A stretch of 64,000 nt of DNA from assembly GCA_002307055.1 (NCBI GenBank), contig DBTM01000061.1:1-64000 (forward strand). Reading direction: 5' to 3'. A model generated the notes under the pieces. The model searched no databases. It was not told the origin of the DNA and saw nothing but the letters and a program-made list of their open reading frames with translations. This DNA is from Clostridiales bacterium UBA1316 (GTDB taxonomy: Bacteria; Bacillota; Clostridia; Oscillospirales; Oscillospiraceae). The position numbers and the translations under genes were made by a program. Every line of letters starts with the position of its first letter. The stretch's first letter is position 1. Below, piece by piece: positions 26,544 through 35,821 of this stretch.

Positions 26544-27721
26544 TCATGCTTGATAATCTGAAAAGAATAATCTTTTTGCCACGCAGGTATAGCCAAGCTT
26601 TTCGCTCGCTGCGCAATTAATAATGCCGCTTTCTTTTGAAGTGCCGGAGTTCGTTGATATAAGATCATTTTTTATGCAAAACTCGATAATTGAAGACCAA
26701 AAATATGTCAGTGCAAGCTCGGATTTATACTCCTCCAGCATAAAAATCCCGCCGATATCACAATTGCTGATGCCTTTTCCACTTTCAACGCACGGCATCG
26801 CACATCCGACAAGCGCGCTCTTATAAAACAGACCGAAAAATAAGGTGCCGTCGCTATTCCCATACTTTTTGCGCTGCTCAAAAACGCGCAGGACAATAGA
26901 CTTGGATTTCCTGCTGAATTTTTCAATCGCTGCATAATCGGTCTCCTCAAGCGCTCTGAAACTGTAATCTTGAGGTACATAAACGTCTATTGAGGCAAGT
27001 AAGTACGCGTAATCATAATGCACACGCTTATATAAATAGCCATAGTTGTCGCTCGGCTCGGCTTTATTTATATCACATAGGATGCTGATGAAGCTGTCGG
27101 TGAATTTTTTCGCAATCCTTATATACTGATCAATATCGTCATCCTTGCAGAACAATGTCATAGCTGTTTCTTCGGCGCAATACTCTTCGATATAGATATA
27201 TTCATTATCGTCACTGAGCTTATATACCGCGCAATCAATTTGAGACGCAAAAAAGATGTTAAATGCATATTTTATCGGATTTACGGTGTAAAGATAATCT
27301 GTAAATATATCGATATCGATTCTCTCCAGATTCGGGAATTCGGATTCAAATCTCTTAATTACTGTTCCGGTGGAGTTGTCTTTCCAAATGAGCGGGTTGT
27401 TTTTATTCCGTTCCCTGTATTCACTCGGCGGCACGCCGTATCTTGCTTTAAACGCCCTCGTGAAATTTTCCGGGTTTGAATACTTGAAATCAAGTGCAAT
27501 ATCAAGAATGCTTTTATCTGTGGTCCGCAATATTTGGGCTGTCCTGATGAGCTTATATTCCCTGAGATAATCCATAACGGATTTGCCCGTGGTCTCACTG
27601 AATATTTTGTTGAAGTGGAAAAGCCTGCTTCCTCTGCAATTTTCTCCAGCGTGATATTATCGTCGTTGAAGGATTTTGATATATAATCCAAAGCATTACA
27701 GATGAAATTTTCGTTGTTCAT
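26544..27721 (-). pseudogene. AraC-family regulator with C-terminal GNAT-like domain, frameshifted in the HTH
   Basis: Two overlapping minus-strand frames together make one AraC protein. The first 30 codons from ATG 27721 give a normal first helix (FICNALDYISKSF, KIAEEAGFST); the frame then breaks near 27613-27619 and continues as FNKIFSETTGKSVMDYLREY through a second AraC helix-turn-helix to 26544. The last 170 residues resemble a GNAT acetyltransferase fold. Inserting one extra copy of the local heptamer TCCACTT restores GFS-TFHF-NKIF exactly as in intact family members. So either a 7-bp slippage deletion or a sequence error. GAGGTG precedes the ATG. Confidence 0.8.
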
Positions 27722-27803
27722 TTTTATCACCTCACTTGCAGTATATCGATTTATATTCTAAAAATCCTATCATTTCCAACTGAGTTCAAAACGAAGAATA
27801 AAC

Positions 27804-27839
27804 GCCGGCAGCCGTATCAAAAGAGATATAACTGCCGGC
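27804..27839 (-). terminator. Terminator of the DUF975-monooxygenase operon
   Basis: GCCGGCAG/CTGCCGGC with an inner stem, followed on the minus strand by GTTTATTC, 45 bases after the monooxygenase stop. Confidence 0.7.
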
Positions 27840-27883
27840 ATCTTGTTTTGCATCGTTTTCCTGTGCGGATTACTTGACTGGCT

Positions 27884-28174
27884 TCAAAAAAGCTTTTTAT
27901 AGAGGCTGAGTTCAGCCGGTTTGGCACACATGGCGCCGAGCTGGGGAAGGAGTTCCTGAAAATGTTTGGATTTTGAATGGGCGTCCAGCGCCTCCTGGCT
28001 CTCCCATTCCTCAATGACAGTAACGATCAATGGGGCTGATACATCCTGGAACATTTCATATTTGATGCATCCGGCATCTTTTTTATTTGTTTCTTCTACC
28101 AATAATTTTGCTAGGGGCAGAAATTCCTCGAGTTTATCTGCTTTGACGAACTGCTTTGCGACGACTTTCAGCAT
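27884..28174 (-). CDS. Antibiotic biosynthesis monooxygenase-domain protein (quinol monooxygenase-like)
   Basis: A 96-residue dimeric alpha-beta barrel protein of the ABM/YgiN family. The pattern AKQFVKADKLEEFLPLAKLLVEET, EMFQD, VTVIEEWESQEALDAHSKSKHF is typical. Members act on quinols or polyphenols or have unknown roles. ATG at 28174 is chosen over an upstream ATG because GGAAGG lies 8 bases before it. It starts 13 bases after the DUF975 stop, so the two form an operon. Confidence 0.82.
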   Translation of the reverse strand: MLKVVAKQFVKADKLEEFLPLAKLLVEETNKKDAGCIKYEMFQDVSAPLIVTVIEEWESQEALDAHSKSKHFQELLPQLGAMCAKPAELSLYKKLF

Positions 28175-28187
28175 GTGCGGCACCTTC

Positions 28188-29000
28188 CTATATTTCATTA
28201 TTTTGATTGGTATTATATACGTTCAATTCCTGCGGCGTTGTCAGGCCGCTGTTAATGGCATGATCTCTCAATTTGACATAGAGCTCCGCATTTGTCGCCG
28301 CAACGTAAGGCGCAAGGAAAAGAAAACCGATACCAAAGGTCAGCAGCGCCAATAACCCCCAGCCGATAAAGGACAGGTATAGGACGAACATCTCCCATTT
28401 TTGCCCGTATGTCATTGCCATACTGAGCTTCAGGGCGCGTGCATACCCGATATAAGGATTGTCCGTCAGGATATACGCCGTCATGCTGTATGACAGACCC
28501 TTAATATAGGTGATGACCAGACCGGCGATATAGATAACGCCGCACGCGACTAGAGAGGGAATCCAGCTGCTGTCAAACGTGGGCGCATATGGTGAGGGTG
28601 TAAAATTATCGGCCGTGAGGTATGCCATAAGAGAAGACATGCCTTTGATAAGAACAATGATGAAGCCCGCTGCTGAAATTAATGACCATAAGCATGTGAA
28701 AAGATACATCCAAGCCATCGCACCGACGATGTTCATATATCTGCCGCTGTTAAACGGATAGAAGATATTCGGTATCCTTGATGGGGCAATCTGGTTTTGC
28801 ATAAAGAAAAAATTCAGCCCGACGGTCATTGGGAATGTTAAGAAAAGCATTGCGAAAATACTGCCGAACGGGATGAAATAAGCGACGAGTGCGGCGCCGA
28901 TAGAAATAGCTCCGAGAATAATGACAGCGACGATACTTTCCCAATAGCTGTTTCTTAATACTGCTTTTGCTTTTGACTTAAGCTCTGCTCTTGTCCACAT
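28188..29000 (-). CDS. DUF975 family integral membrane protein
   Basis: 270 residues with about six membrane helices. The N-terminal TRAELKSKAKAVLRNSYWES and the ALKLSMAMTYGQKWEMFVLYLSFIGW region (about 190-215) are signatures of DUF975, a clostridial family of unknown function. ATG at 29000 follows GGGGGG at about 8 bases and is preferred over the upstream ATGs. A good promoter is present on the minus strand at 29070-29098. Confidence 0.85.
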   Translation of the reverse strand: MWTRAELKSKAKAVLRNSYWESIVAVIILGAISIGAALVAYFIPFGSIFAMLFLTFPMTVGLNFFFMQNQIAPSRIPNIFYPFNSGRYMNIVGAMAWMYLFTCLWSLISAAGFIIVLIKGMSSLMAYLTADNFTPSPYAPTFDSSWIPSLVACGVIYIAGLVITYIKGLSYSMTAYILTDNPYIGYARALKLSMAMTYGQKWEMFVLYLSFIGWGLLALLTFGIGFLFLAPYVAATNAELYVKLRDHAINSGLTTPQELNVYNTNQNNEI

Positions 29001-29069
29001 GTGCTGCCCCCCGTACATCATGATATGCGGATGATTTGTCCATGCTTTTCATTTCGTGCCTTGGAAAGT

Positions 29070-29098
29070 ATTCTAATCTGGATTGAGTTTTTTTGCAA
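29070..29098 (-). promoter_or_regulatory. SigA-type promoter of DUF975
   Basis: Minus strand TTGCAA, a 17-base spacer and TAGAAT, about 70 bases before the start. Confidence 0.6.
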
Positions 29099-29177
29099 GA
29101 AAAAGTCGAAAATGCATCAAGCTATCCCAAAAATACAAAAAAAGTAAAAATAATACAAAAAATCAGCATATAAAATT

Positions 29178-29203
29178 TAATATCGTAAGAAAAACGCCGA
29201 TAT
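29178..29203 (+). promoter_or_regulatory. SigD (flagellar)-type promoter of the first chemoreceptor
   Basis: TAAT, 14 bases, then GCCGATAT. The -10 element matches the Bacillus SigD consensus GCCGATAT exactly and the -35 differs by one base from TAAA. It lies 37 bases before the chemoreceptor ATG. Confidence 0.7.
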
Positions 29204-29240
29204 AAGGTTATGACTATTAAATACGAAACGGGTGATTAAT

Positions 29241-31025
29241 ATGAAATGGTTTACAGATTTAAAAATTTCCAAGAAACTGATTCTCGGGTTCCTTATCATA
29301 TACCTGCTGGGCTTTATAATGGGCCTTATCGGCATCTTTGGCATATTAAAAATTACGCAGAATGAAAATATGCTGTACAATGAGAGCACACAGGGGGCAA
29401 TATCCATCGGCAGCGCACAACAGGCTTTCCTTAATCTGAGCGTCAATATGCGGGATCTTGTAATCCATAATTCTGATGACCGGACGTCGTATTATCAAAG
29501 CATCAGCGACAACCTGACGAAGACGGAAACGGAGCTTGGCAAATTTGAAAAAACGCTGGCCGGACAGGACAAGACGGATTTCAACCAGCTGACAGCACAG
29601 TTCGACCAGTATAAAAAAACAATCGGTACTATCGTTGATTTATCAAAAGCGAATAGCTCAAGTAATAACATAAACTCGCTTATCAACAGCGCGGCAGCAC
29701 TCGGCGATCAGACGGGAAAGGCTTTCGAAACGGTTACTTCAAGCAATACGGCACACGCAGAACAAAGTGTTTCAAAAGACAGTGCTTACGCTGTCAGAAC
29801 GATTATTATTATGAGCATCATTGTCATAATATCCCTTGTCATTGCCATAGCACTCGGTAGGAGTATGTCCGATATGATCGGCAAACCGCTTTTAAAGATG
29901 GCGGAAGATTCTAACAAGCTCGCCGTCGGCGATATTGATATTATCAAAGGACGGTCCGGCGGAAGAAAAGACGAAATAGGCAGTCTGGCTTCGGCATTTG
30001 GCAAGGTTGTTGAAAACACGAAAGCGCAGGTCGCAGCGGCACAGCGTATAGCCGACGGGGATCTGACCGTTGCCATTGACGTCCGGTCGGAGAAGGATGC
30101 GCTCGGTATCAGCCTGGCCGGTTTAGTGGACAACCTCAATCAGCTGGTACTTTCCATTGCGACATCAGCCGAACAGGTTGCCTCAGGCGCCAGCCTTGTG
30201 TCGAATTCAAGTATGGCGCTGTCTCAGGGAGCAACCGAGCAGGCAAGCTCGGTCCAGGAGCTGTCGGCATCAGTTGAAGAAATCTCAGCCAAGACGCGCT
30301 TGAACGCAGAGAACGCACAGACAGCGAGCCTGCTCGCGCAGAATGCCAGAGCGGGCGCAGCAGACGGCCGTGAACGGATGAAGGAAATGGTCGGCGCCAT
30401 GGTTGATATCAACGCCTCCTCCGCCAGCATCAATAAAATAATCAAGGTGATTGATGATATTGCATTCCAAACCAATATTCTCGCTTTAAACGCCGCTGTT
30501 GAAGCGGCAAGAGCCGGTCAGCACGGAAAAGGCTTTGCTGTTGTCGCCGAAGAGGTCAGAACTCTGGCGGCAAAATCCGCTCAAGCCGCCAAAGAGACCG
30601 CGGCACTGATTGAAGGCTCTATAAAAAAGACGGAGCACGGGACAAAAATTGCCGATGACACATCTGCGGCACTCGATAAGATTGTAGCTGAAGTGGATAA
30701 AGCGGCAAACCTGGTTGAAGCCATTGCGGTAAGCTCGAATGAGCAGGCAGCGGGGATACAGCAGCTGAATACAGGCATCGTGCAGGTATCGCAGGTGGTG
30801 CAGAACAATGCCGCGACCTCACAGGAAAGCGCCGCCGCCAGTGAGCAGCTCACCAGTCAGGCCAGTGCCCTGAAGGAAGCCGTCAGTGTCTTCAAGCTTA
30901 ATAAAAAAGCATATGCCAATAAGTCTGCGAATTCGACTGGTGGAGGCGTGCCAAAATCCAAACTGGCGCTGAACACGTCAAGCCAGAAGATTGCTTTGGG
31001 CAGCGATGATTTTGGCAAATACTGA
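29241..31025 (+). CDS. Methyl-accepting chemotaxis protein
   Basis: 594 residues: one membrane helix at about 10-33, an extracytoplasmic four-helix-bundle sensor (about 35-185), a second helix (about 187-207), a HAMP domain (about 210-262) and a long cytoplasmic coiled coil. The invariant hairpin tip ([20 protein letters not shown], near 415) binds CheA/CheW. No CheR-docking pentapeptide at the C-terminus. ATG at 29241 follows GGGTGA at 6 bases. Likely under flagellar sigma control. Confidence 0.93.
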   Translation: MKWFTDLKISKKLILGFLIIYLLGFIMGLIGIFGILKITQNENMLYNESTQGAISIGSAQQAFLNLSVNMRDLVIHNSDDRTSYYQSISDNLTKTETELGKFEKTLAGQDKTDFNQLTAQFDQYKKTIGTIVDLSKANSSSNNINSLINSAAALGDQTGKAFETVTSSNTAHAEQSVSKDSAYAVRTIIIMSIIVIISLVIAIALGRSMSDMIGKPLLKMAEDSNKLAVGDIDIIKGRSGGRKDEIGSLASAFGKVVENTKAQVAAAQRIADGDLTVAIDVRSEKDALGISLAGLVDNLNQLVLSIATSAEQVASGASLVSNSSMALSQGATEQASSVQELSASVEEISAKTRLNAENAQTASLLAQNARAGAADGRERMKEMVGAMVDINASSASINKIIKVIDDIAFQTNILALNAAVEAARAGQHGKGFAVVAEEVRTLAAKSAQAAKETAALIEGSIKKTEHGTKIADDTSAALDKIVAEVDKAANLVEAIAVSSNEQAAGIQQLNTGIVQVSQVVQNNAATSQESAAASEQLTSQASALKEAVSVFKLNKKAYANKSANSTGGGVPKSKLALNTSSQKIALGSDDFGKY

Positions 31026-31313
31026 AACCGCGCCGGATTAACCGCAATACAGAAACTGAATACCCCTTTTTATTACCTTTTTCGTATTTTTTTGTGTATC
31101 GGTTATCTTGCAAACACTTCTTTAGTATGATAATATGTTGCGTGGTTTAATATGCTAAAGAGCTGCATATAGTACTGCATACGGTACTGTTTACAGGATA
31201 AAAAGTCACAATGCTGTTATGCATTGGACAAATGTGTCTTCGCTGAAGGCGCGTTATTCACTTGCGCGGCATAAATTGGTTTGCTAAAAATAAAGTGGAG
31301 GGGTTATAATTCA
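31026..31313. other. Non-coding gap before the zinc-ribbon gene
   Basis: No gene is seen. TTGCAA, 17 bases and TAATAT near 31109-31137 form a possible promoter, which would give a leader of about 170 bases. A small AGTAC/GTACT hairpin is present but no known RNA class was recognised. Confidence 0.4.
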
Positions 31314-31856
31314 ATGAAAAAATGTACGCAATGCGGGCAGGAACTCAGCGACGACACTAAATTTTGTTTTAAATGCGGCGGCTCAAATTTTGAACCGATT
31401 GAAGAAGCTGCCGGTACTTATCAGCAGCCGATCCAACAACCGCCCCAGCAGGTACCGCAGCAACCGCCGCAGCAATCCTATTATGCCCAGCAGCAGCCGG
31501 CCCAACCCTATCGGCAAGCTCCCGCGCAGTCCTATCAGCAGCCCGCATCCTATCAGCAGCCGTCCTATCAGCAGCCGCCGGCGTACCAGGCTCAGCCGGT
31601 CTACAACAACAACGAACCTGTGACAATCGGCAACTATTTATTATTCTTCCTGCTCATGTGCATTCCGATTTTTAACATTGTTTACTTTATCATCGTCGCA
31701 GTCGGAGGACCCAAGTACAAAAAGTCTTTGTCGAACTTTGCCAGAGCGGGGTTGATATGGGGTGCTATTATTCTTGTTATATATATCGTCCTCATCATCG
31801 TTTTCGGCGCCACACTGTTCAGCACGTTTAACGGCGGCGGATATTACGGCTATTAA
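31314..31856 (+). CDS. Zinc-ribbon protein with Pro/Gln-rich linker and membrane tail
   Basis: 180 residues. A zinc ribbon at the start (C4, C7, C21, C24: CTQCG and CFKCG), a low-complexity linker of QQP/YQQP repeats (about 40-98) and two membrane helices (about 107-130 and 143-165). Clostridia have many such tail-anchored zinc-ribbon proteins of unknown role. ATG at 31314 follows GGAGGGG. The repetitive linker also produces spurious reading frames on both strands. Confidence 0.8.
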   Translation: MKKCTQCGQELSDDTKFCFKCGGSNFEPIEEAAGTYQQPIQQPPQQVPQQPPQQSYYAQQQPAQPYRQAPAQSYQQPASYQQPSYQQPPAYQAQPVYNNNEPVTIGNYLLFFLLMCIPIFNIVYFIIVAVGGPKYKKSLSNFARAGLIWGAIILVIYIVLIIVFGATLFSTFNGGGYYGY

Positions 31857-31871
31857 TCTATTATAATTCAA

Positions 31872-31912
31872 AAGACGCAAGGGATATAACAATGTTATTT
31901 CTCTTGCGTCTT
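31872..31912 (+). terminator. Terminator of the zinc-ribbon gene
   Basis: A 10-bp stem AAGACGCAAG/CTTGCGTCTT with further inner pairing lies 16 bases after the stop. Confidence 0.75.
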
Positions 31913-31962
31913 CTCTTGCGCGCGTGCTTCACGGGAATATACTAATTTAGAGGTGTGTGAAA

Positions 31963-32166
31963 ATGCCGGAAAACAAATTAGAACAAGGCGCTGGTTATCC
32001 AGAGTCATGTCTGTGTCCTAAAATTAAGTGCCAGAGACACGGCAAATGCGCTGAATGCGTCATCTATCACAAAAAAATGCCGCCTTTCTGCAAAAGAGAG
32101 ACGAAAGAAATGAAAAAAGCGAAGATGAAAGAATTGAGAAAATCAGTTAAACTGCAGAACCTATAA
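31963..32166 (+). CDS. Small cysteine-rich protein
   Basis: 67 residues with six cysteines in the first two thirds (CLCPKIKC, HGKCAEC, PFCK) and a basic helical end rich in KKAKMKELRK. The cysteine spacing suggests metal binding. Similar short proteins occur in anaerobic Clostridia without known function. ATG at 31963 follows GAGG at 9 bases. Confidence 0.65.
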   Translation: MPENKLEQGAGYPESCLCPKIKCQRHGKCAECVIYHKKMPPFCKRETKEMKKAKMKELRKSVKLQNL

Positions 32167-32184
32167 AAGCTGAGCTGACGACGA

Positions 32185-32223
32185 ACGTCAGTTGTTGACG
32201 TTAATTGTCATATATGCTACTAT
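32185..32223 (+). promoter_or_regulatory. Promoter of the DUF4190 gene overlapped by a palindrome
   Basis: TTGACG (32195-32200), 17 bases and an extended -10 TGCTACTAT. The palindrome ACGTCA-N5-TGACGT (32185-32201) covers the -35 box, so repressor binding there is plausible. A second stem CTGACG/CGTCAG at 32175-32191 overlaps it. Confidence 0.55.
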
Positions 32224-32292
32224 AATTTGGAATTGAGTACGCTTTTCATTGAACGCCGACGCTGTGTTCGCCAGTAAAAAGGAGATCATGAA

Positions 32293-32814
32293 ATGGACGA
32301 TTATCAAAACCCTGAAAACAGCGCGCCGGAAAATAGTGAGCCGGTCCGAATTGATGATCTGTCACAAAATGATGAAATGCAGCAAGCACATGAGCAGCCG
32401 ATGCTTTACAGCGTCCCTCAGAGTACTTTTCAAACGCAGTCAGCGAGTCCGCCGCCCTACAATAACAATGCGCAAATGCAGTACTATCAGCCGCAGTATA
32501 ATAACCCACCCCGGAACTATAATTACTATAGACCTCCGAACGGAAAAGCGACGGCATCGCTCGTTTTGGGTATTATATCGCTCGTCTTCTGGTGGATGAG
32601 TGTTTTTGCGGTCATTTCCGTCATTTGTTCGATTATCGGTATTGTGCTTGGCGCGAGCGCCCGAAATTCACTCCGTCCGGAACAAGGCGGAGGCCAGGCA
32701 ACCGCAGGTTTAGTCTGTTCAATTATCGCCCTGGTATTATCGCTGCTTATGCTGGTTATTATTGTCGGCCTTCTCGTCATGATACCGCATTTGAGTAACG
32801 TGACCTCCGTATAA
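32293..32814 (+). CDS. DUF4190 domain membrane protein
   Basis: 173 residues: a polar, Pro/Asn/Gln/Tyr-rich start of about 80 residues, then the DUF4190 membrane region (ATASLVLGIISLVFWW...IIGIVLGASARN...ATAGLVCSIIALVLSL) with three hydrophobic segments. Function unknown. AAGGAG lies 10 bases before the ATG. Together with the zinc-ribbon gene upstream it belongs to the low-complexity-plus-membrane type. Confidence 0.8.
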   Translation: MDDYQNPENSAPENSEPVRIDDLSQNDEMQQAHEQPMLYSVPQSTFQTQSASPPPYNNNAQMQYYQPQYNNPPRNYNYYRPPNGKATASLVLGIISLVFWWMSVFAVISVICSIIGIVLGASARNSLRPEQGGGQATAGLVCSIIALVLSLLMLVIIVGLLVMIPHLSNVTSV

Positions 32815-32825
32815 ATAAGCTTGAC

Positions 32826-32852
32826 AGCAAGCCGTAACATATTCGGCTTGCT
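32826..32852 (+). terminator. Terminator of the DUF4190 gene
   Basis: A perfect 9-bp stem AGCAAGCCG/CGGCTTGCT followed by ATTTTG. Confidence 0.8.
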
Positions 32853-32913
32853 ATTTTGTAATCAGGCGGATAAACTAAATTAAGAGGTCCAACCAAAAGG
32901 GAGGCAATTCATT

Positions 32914-33753
32914 ATGACATTTACGAAGCCGATTGATGAGCTTGTTAAGCTTCGGCGGTCCGTCAGGACATACACGAACGCACCGATACCGCCACAGGTT
33001 AAAAAGCAGATCAATGATTATATCCTGACGTTAAAAAGCCCGTTCCCCGCCAAGGCCTCATTCAAGCTCATTGAAATTAAGCAGGAGCCGAACGGTGTGA
33101 AGCTGGGTACCTATGGGATGATCAAAGGCGCGTCTGTTTTTATCGGCAGCGCTGTCCAAAATACAGAGTTTGCCGTTGAAGCGCTCGGCTACGAGTTTGA
33201 AGAACTCATTCTCTTGCTGACGTCGCTTGATATCGGGACATGCTGGCTTGGCGGTACGTTTACCAAAGGGGAGTTTCAAAAGGTGATGGACATTACCGAG
33301 GACACGCTCTTCCCGGCGATCACGCCGATCGGGTATTTTGAGAAGAAGAGCATCCGGGAAATGATGGTCAGAGGCTTTGTCAAGGCAGACTCCAGAAAAC
33401 CGTGGGAGACGCTCTTCTTCGACGGTGACTTCAAGACGCCGCTCACAAGCGCGCTGGCCGGCGCTTATGCATTTCCCCTTGAAATGGTGCGCCTTGCCCC
33501 GTCAGCCTCCAACAAGCAGCCGTGGCGCATCGTCAGGACCGGCAGCGTGTTTCATTTTTATGAGTATAAGCTGCCCGGTTACAGCGGCGCGTTCAATTTC
33601 GATATGCAAAGCATCGATATGGGGATCGCTGCCTGCCATTTTGAGCTTGCCGCTGAAGAAAAAGGGCTGACCGGCCAATTTGACTTGCACGCTGATCCGC
33701 AGACTGAGTGCCCGGAAAATGTTATCTACAAATTCTCCTGGGCAGCGGAATAA
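32914..33753 (+). CDS. Nitroreductase-family protein (double-domain type)
   Basis: 279 residues. The FMN-binding start KLRRSVRTYTNAPIP, the TCWLGGTFTKGEF region (about 109-121) and a second half beginning LAPSASNKQPWRIV (about 194-207) match the putative nitroreductase family in which the FMN site is formed by two related halves. Likely an FMN-dependent NAD(P)H oxidoreductase; substrate unknown. GGGAGG precedes the ATG. Confidence 0.83.
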   Translation: MTFTKPIDELVKLRRSVRTYTNAPIPPQVKKQINDYILTLKSPFPAKASFKLIEIKQEPNGVKLGTYGMIKGASVFIGSAVQNTEFAVEALGYEFEELILLLTSLDIGTCWLGGTFTKGEFQKVMDITEDTLFPAITPIGYFEKKSIREMMVRGFVKADSRKPWETLFFDGDFKTPLTSALAGAYAFPLEMVRLAPSASNKQPWRIVRTGSVFHFYEYKLPGYSGAFNFDMQSIDMGIAACHFELAAEEKGLTGQFDLHADPQTECPENVIYKFSWAAE

Positions 33754-33776
33754 ATATTGTTATAAAACGACAAAGA

Positions 33777-33807
33777 CGGTGCGGTGCCTTGTAAAGACAT
33801 CGCGCCG
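33777..33807 (+). terminator. Possible terminator of the nitroreductase gene
   Basis: CGGTGCGGTG pairs with CATCGCGCCG (with two G-U wobbles), followed by CCGCTGTTTTA. Confidence 0.5.
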
Positions 33808-33815
33808 CCGCTGTT

Positions 33816-34565
33816 TTACGGTGTTTGATTCCTGCTGTAAACATACGCATTGCCGCTTTTGCCGGTTCGCATAACCGCGCCTATGGAATACAGTACATTT
33901 AATGCCGTTTGTGAAGCTTTTATGCTAAGGCCGGACGCTGCTTTGAAATCCTTTGCGGTGAAACCGCATGTAAGTGTTTTGGGTATGAGCTTTATGTATT
34001 CTGCCGGGCTGCTTATATAAAGCTCATCGACGATATCAACTGGAATCCGGTCGTACCGCGAAGAACCTTTTTTCTTGTCTTTACTCCAGCCGTTCAGATA
34101 ACGGTATTCCTCCAAATCCACAAGCACAATACAGAGGCGGAGGTTTGTATGACTTAGCATGTCCTTAATTTTATAGAGTTCCGGAAATATCTCGTACGGC
34201 TGACCGATTTTAGGTGATTTGCGCTTTTTTGTAATTTCTCCGGTTGTTTCATCAATCCAAATCAACCATTTCGTATTTGCAACCGGATAAACAATGGTGA
34301 CATCGGTTTCAGCAAGAAAACACTCAAGCTTTTTCCGAAGCGCATTAAATTGACGCGTTTGAATTTCGATGATGCTGTTACGATTGACAATATCCGCAAC
34401 ATAGCGTGTTATCTTTATTTCGTGGCAATCCTCATCCGGTTGAAAATAGTTTTTCAAGACAGAGTGCAGCGTTTTTTCTCCCAGTGTACCAATTCCCTTT
34501 GAAAGATAGAGCGCCTTATTATTAATAATTTTATCGCATGCTTGCCTGAACAGCTGTTTATCCAT
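33816..34565 (-). CDS. Conserved protein with a PD-(D/E)XK-like nuclease pattern
   Basis: 249 residues. The N-terminal third has E30 in GTLGEKTLH, D58 in YVADIV and E67-I-Q69 in IIEIQT, an order and spacing like the PD-(D/E)XK nuclease core. A WLIWID...KKRKSPK segment (about 100-120) follows, and the last 60 residues look like a winged helix (TAKDFKAASGLSIKASQTALNVLYSIGAV). Similar proteins occur across Firmicutes without known function. Looks more AT-rich than its neighbours. The nucleotidyltransferase gene lies 90 bases upstream on the same strand. Confidence 0.65.
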   Translation of the reverse strand: MDKQLFRQACDKIINNKALYLSKGIGTLGEKTLHSVLKNYFQPDEDCHEIKITRYVADIVNRNSIIEIQTRQFNALRKKLECFLAETDVTIVYPVANTKWLIWIDETTGEITKKRKSPKIGQPYEIFPELYKIKDMLSHTNLRLCIVLVDLEEYRYLNGWSKDKKKGSSRYDRIPVDIVDELYISSPAEYIKLIPKTLTCGFTAKDFKAASGLSIKASQTALNVLYSIGAVMRTGKSGNAYVYSRNQTP

Positions 34566-34654
34566 AAGAAACGCACACCCTAAAAAACTCGATATTTTAC
34601 AGAATACACCTCATTGCCCAAAAAAGGAAGACAGATACACGGTCAGATAATTAT

Positions 34655-35821
34655 TTATTCGCAATAAGACAGAATTTCGTTCGCTAAGTTATTCATACTG
34701 ACGAGAGATTCCTGTGTCAAACCGTGCGCCCGGTAAACTTCCAGCCATAAGCTTTTAACATCGTCATCCCAGCATTTGAATAAAGTAGAAAATGGCGTGT
34801 CGGAAACAGTTTTGCCGCTGGCTTTCCCATTGATATTTTTTAAGAAAAAAAAAGGCGCAAACATGAAAAAGTTGTAGTGTGATTCAAACCATAAGGACAA
34901 TCCCGCATCATACGGCTTATTTAATAATGCGGCTCTGGCGATTTTATCATGAAGCTGCTGATAGTTTATTTGAGAACATAATTCGGTAAGCTGAGCTCCA
35001 GCTCCAAATAAGCCGAGTTTCATGCTCTTGATCTGCCGGACAATATTCATGTTACATGACAGTTTTTCTCTCATTACTTTAAATAGCTCGTTATAAGAAT
35101 TCAATAAACGATAGCTTTCCTCCTTCGTTATGTCAAACCTCATGTATTCTACAGCTTTTTCAAACCATTCAATATGATCTAATCCCGTACCGATCCTGTG
35201 TAATTCGGATAATAATAGGGAAGTCGCCATATACCCTCGATATTTAAAAATCAGAAAGCTAATTGCCTCAAAAAGTACCGACTCCAGTCTGATTGACGAA
35301 GGGATAAGCTGGCCGAGTTCAGCCTCTATGACGCCAATATAACCTCTGCCTTCAACAATCTCTTTAGCTCCTGCAAACGCACGCTTCATATTTTCATCAG
35401 AGTAGTGTTTTGTTAATATTCCTTTTTGAAAAGGAAAAAATTCACCTGTTTTATCAAATATTGGTACTGTATGTGTTAAAAAACGCACTGATTCGCCGCC
35501 GTTAACGCAATCAGCTCTCCAATCCGCATACGACTTAACCTGAAGGTCAATTGGTATGCTTTTATACATGAGCTTTTTTATAGGCTGGGTTCTGCCGTCG
35601 ATTAATACATCCAAGTCAATATCACTTCCGATACCTGAGTAGCCACCGACAGATGAGCCGGTCAAGCAGATAGCAACCGCTTTACTGCCTTTCCGGACAA
35701 TCTCATGGGTGTATTCGGCGGCTAAATTTCGTAATTCTATGGATTTTGCAGTAGGATTATCATCAATAAAGCCATGTGTTTCCAAATACTTAATACCATC
35801 CAGCATGATTTTGGTAAGCAT
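34655..35821 (-). CDS. Nucleotidyltransferase-domain protein
   Basis: 388 residues. A DNA-polymerase-beta-like nucleotidyltransferase site is complete: GSS at 55-57, D67 and D69 in SDIDLD, and D92 in IPIDLQV. The C-terminal 270 residues are helical and unrecognised. It could transfer a nucleotide to a drug, tRNA or protein; no resistance subfamily was recognised. Start at 35821 has GGAG about 10 bases upstream; an ATG five codons later is an alternative. AT-rich relative to its neighbours. Confidence 0.75.
   Translation of the reverse strand: MLTKIMLDGIKYLETHGFIDDNPTAKSIELRNLAAEYTHEIVRKGSKAVAICLTGSSVGGYSGIGSDIDLDVLIDGRTQPIKKLMYKSIPIDLQVKSYADWRADCVNGGESVRFLTHTVPIFDKTGEFFPFQKGILTKHYSDENMKRAFAGAKEIVEGRGYIGVIEAELGQLIPSSIRLESVLFEAISFLIFKYRGYMATSLLLSELHRIGTGLDHIEWFEKAVEYMRFDITKEESYRLLNSYNELFKVMREKLSCNMNIVRQIKSMKLGLFGAGAQLTELCSQINYQQLHDKIARAALLNKPYDAGLSLWFESHYNFFMFAPFFFLKNINGKASGKTVSDTPFSTLFKCWDDDVKSLWLEVYRAHGLTQESLVSMNNLANEILSYCE

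Noticed and set aside
31026..31313. Riboswitch before the zinc-ribbon gene
   Set aside because: Only a small hairpin is seen and no conserved riboswitch core could be recognised.
31369..31626. Arg/Ala-rich and Pro/Arg/Ser-rich frames over the QQP repeats
   Set aside because: Low-complexity shadows of the Pro/Gln-rich linker in the zinc-ribbon gene.
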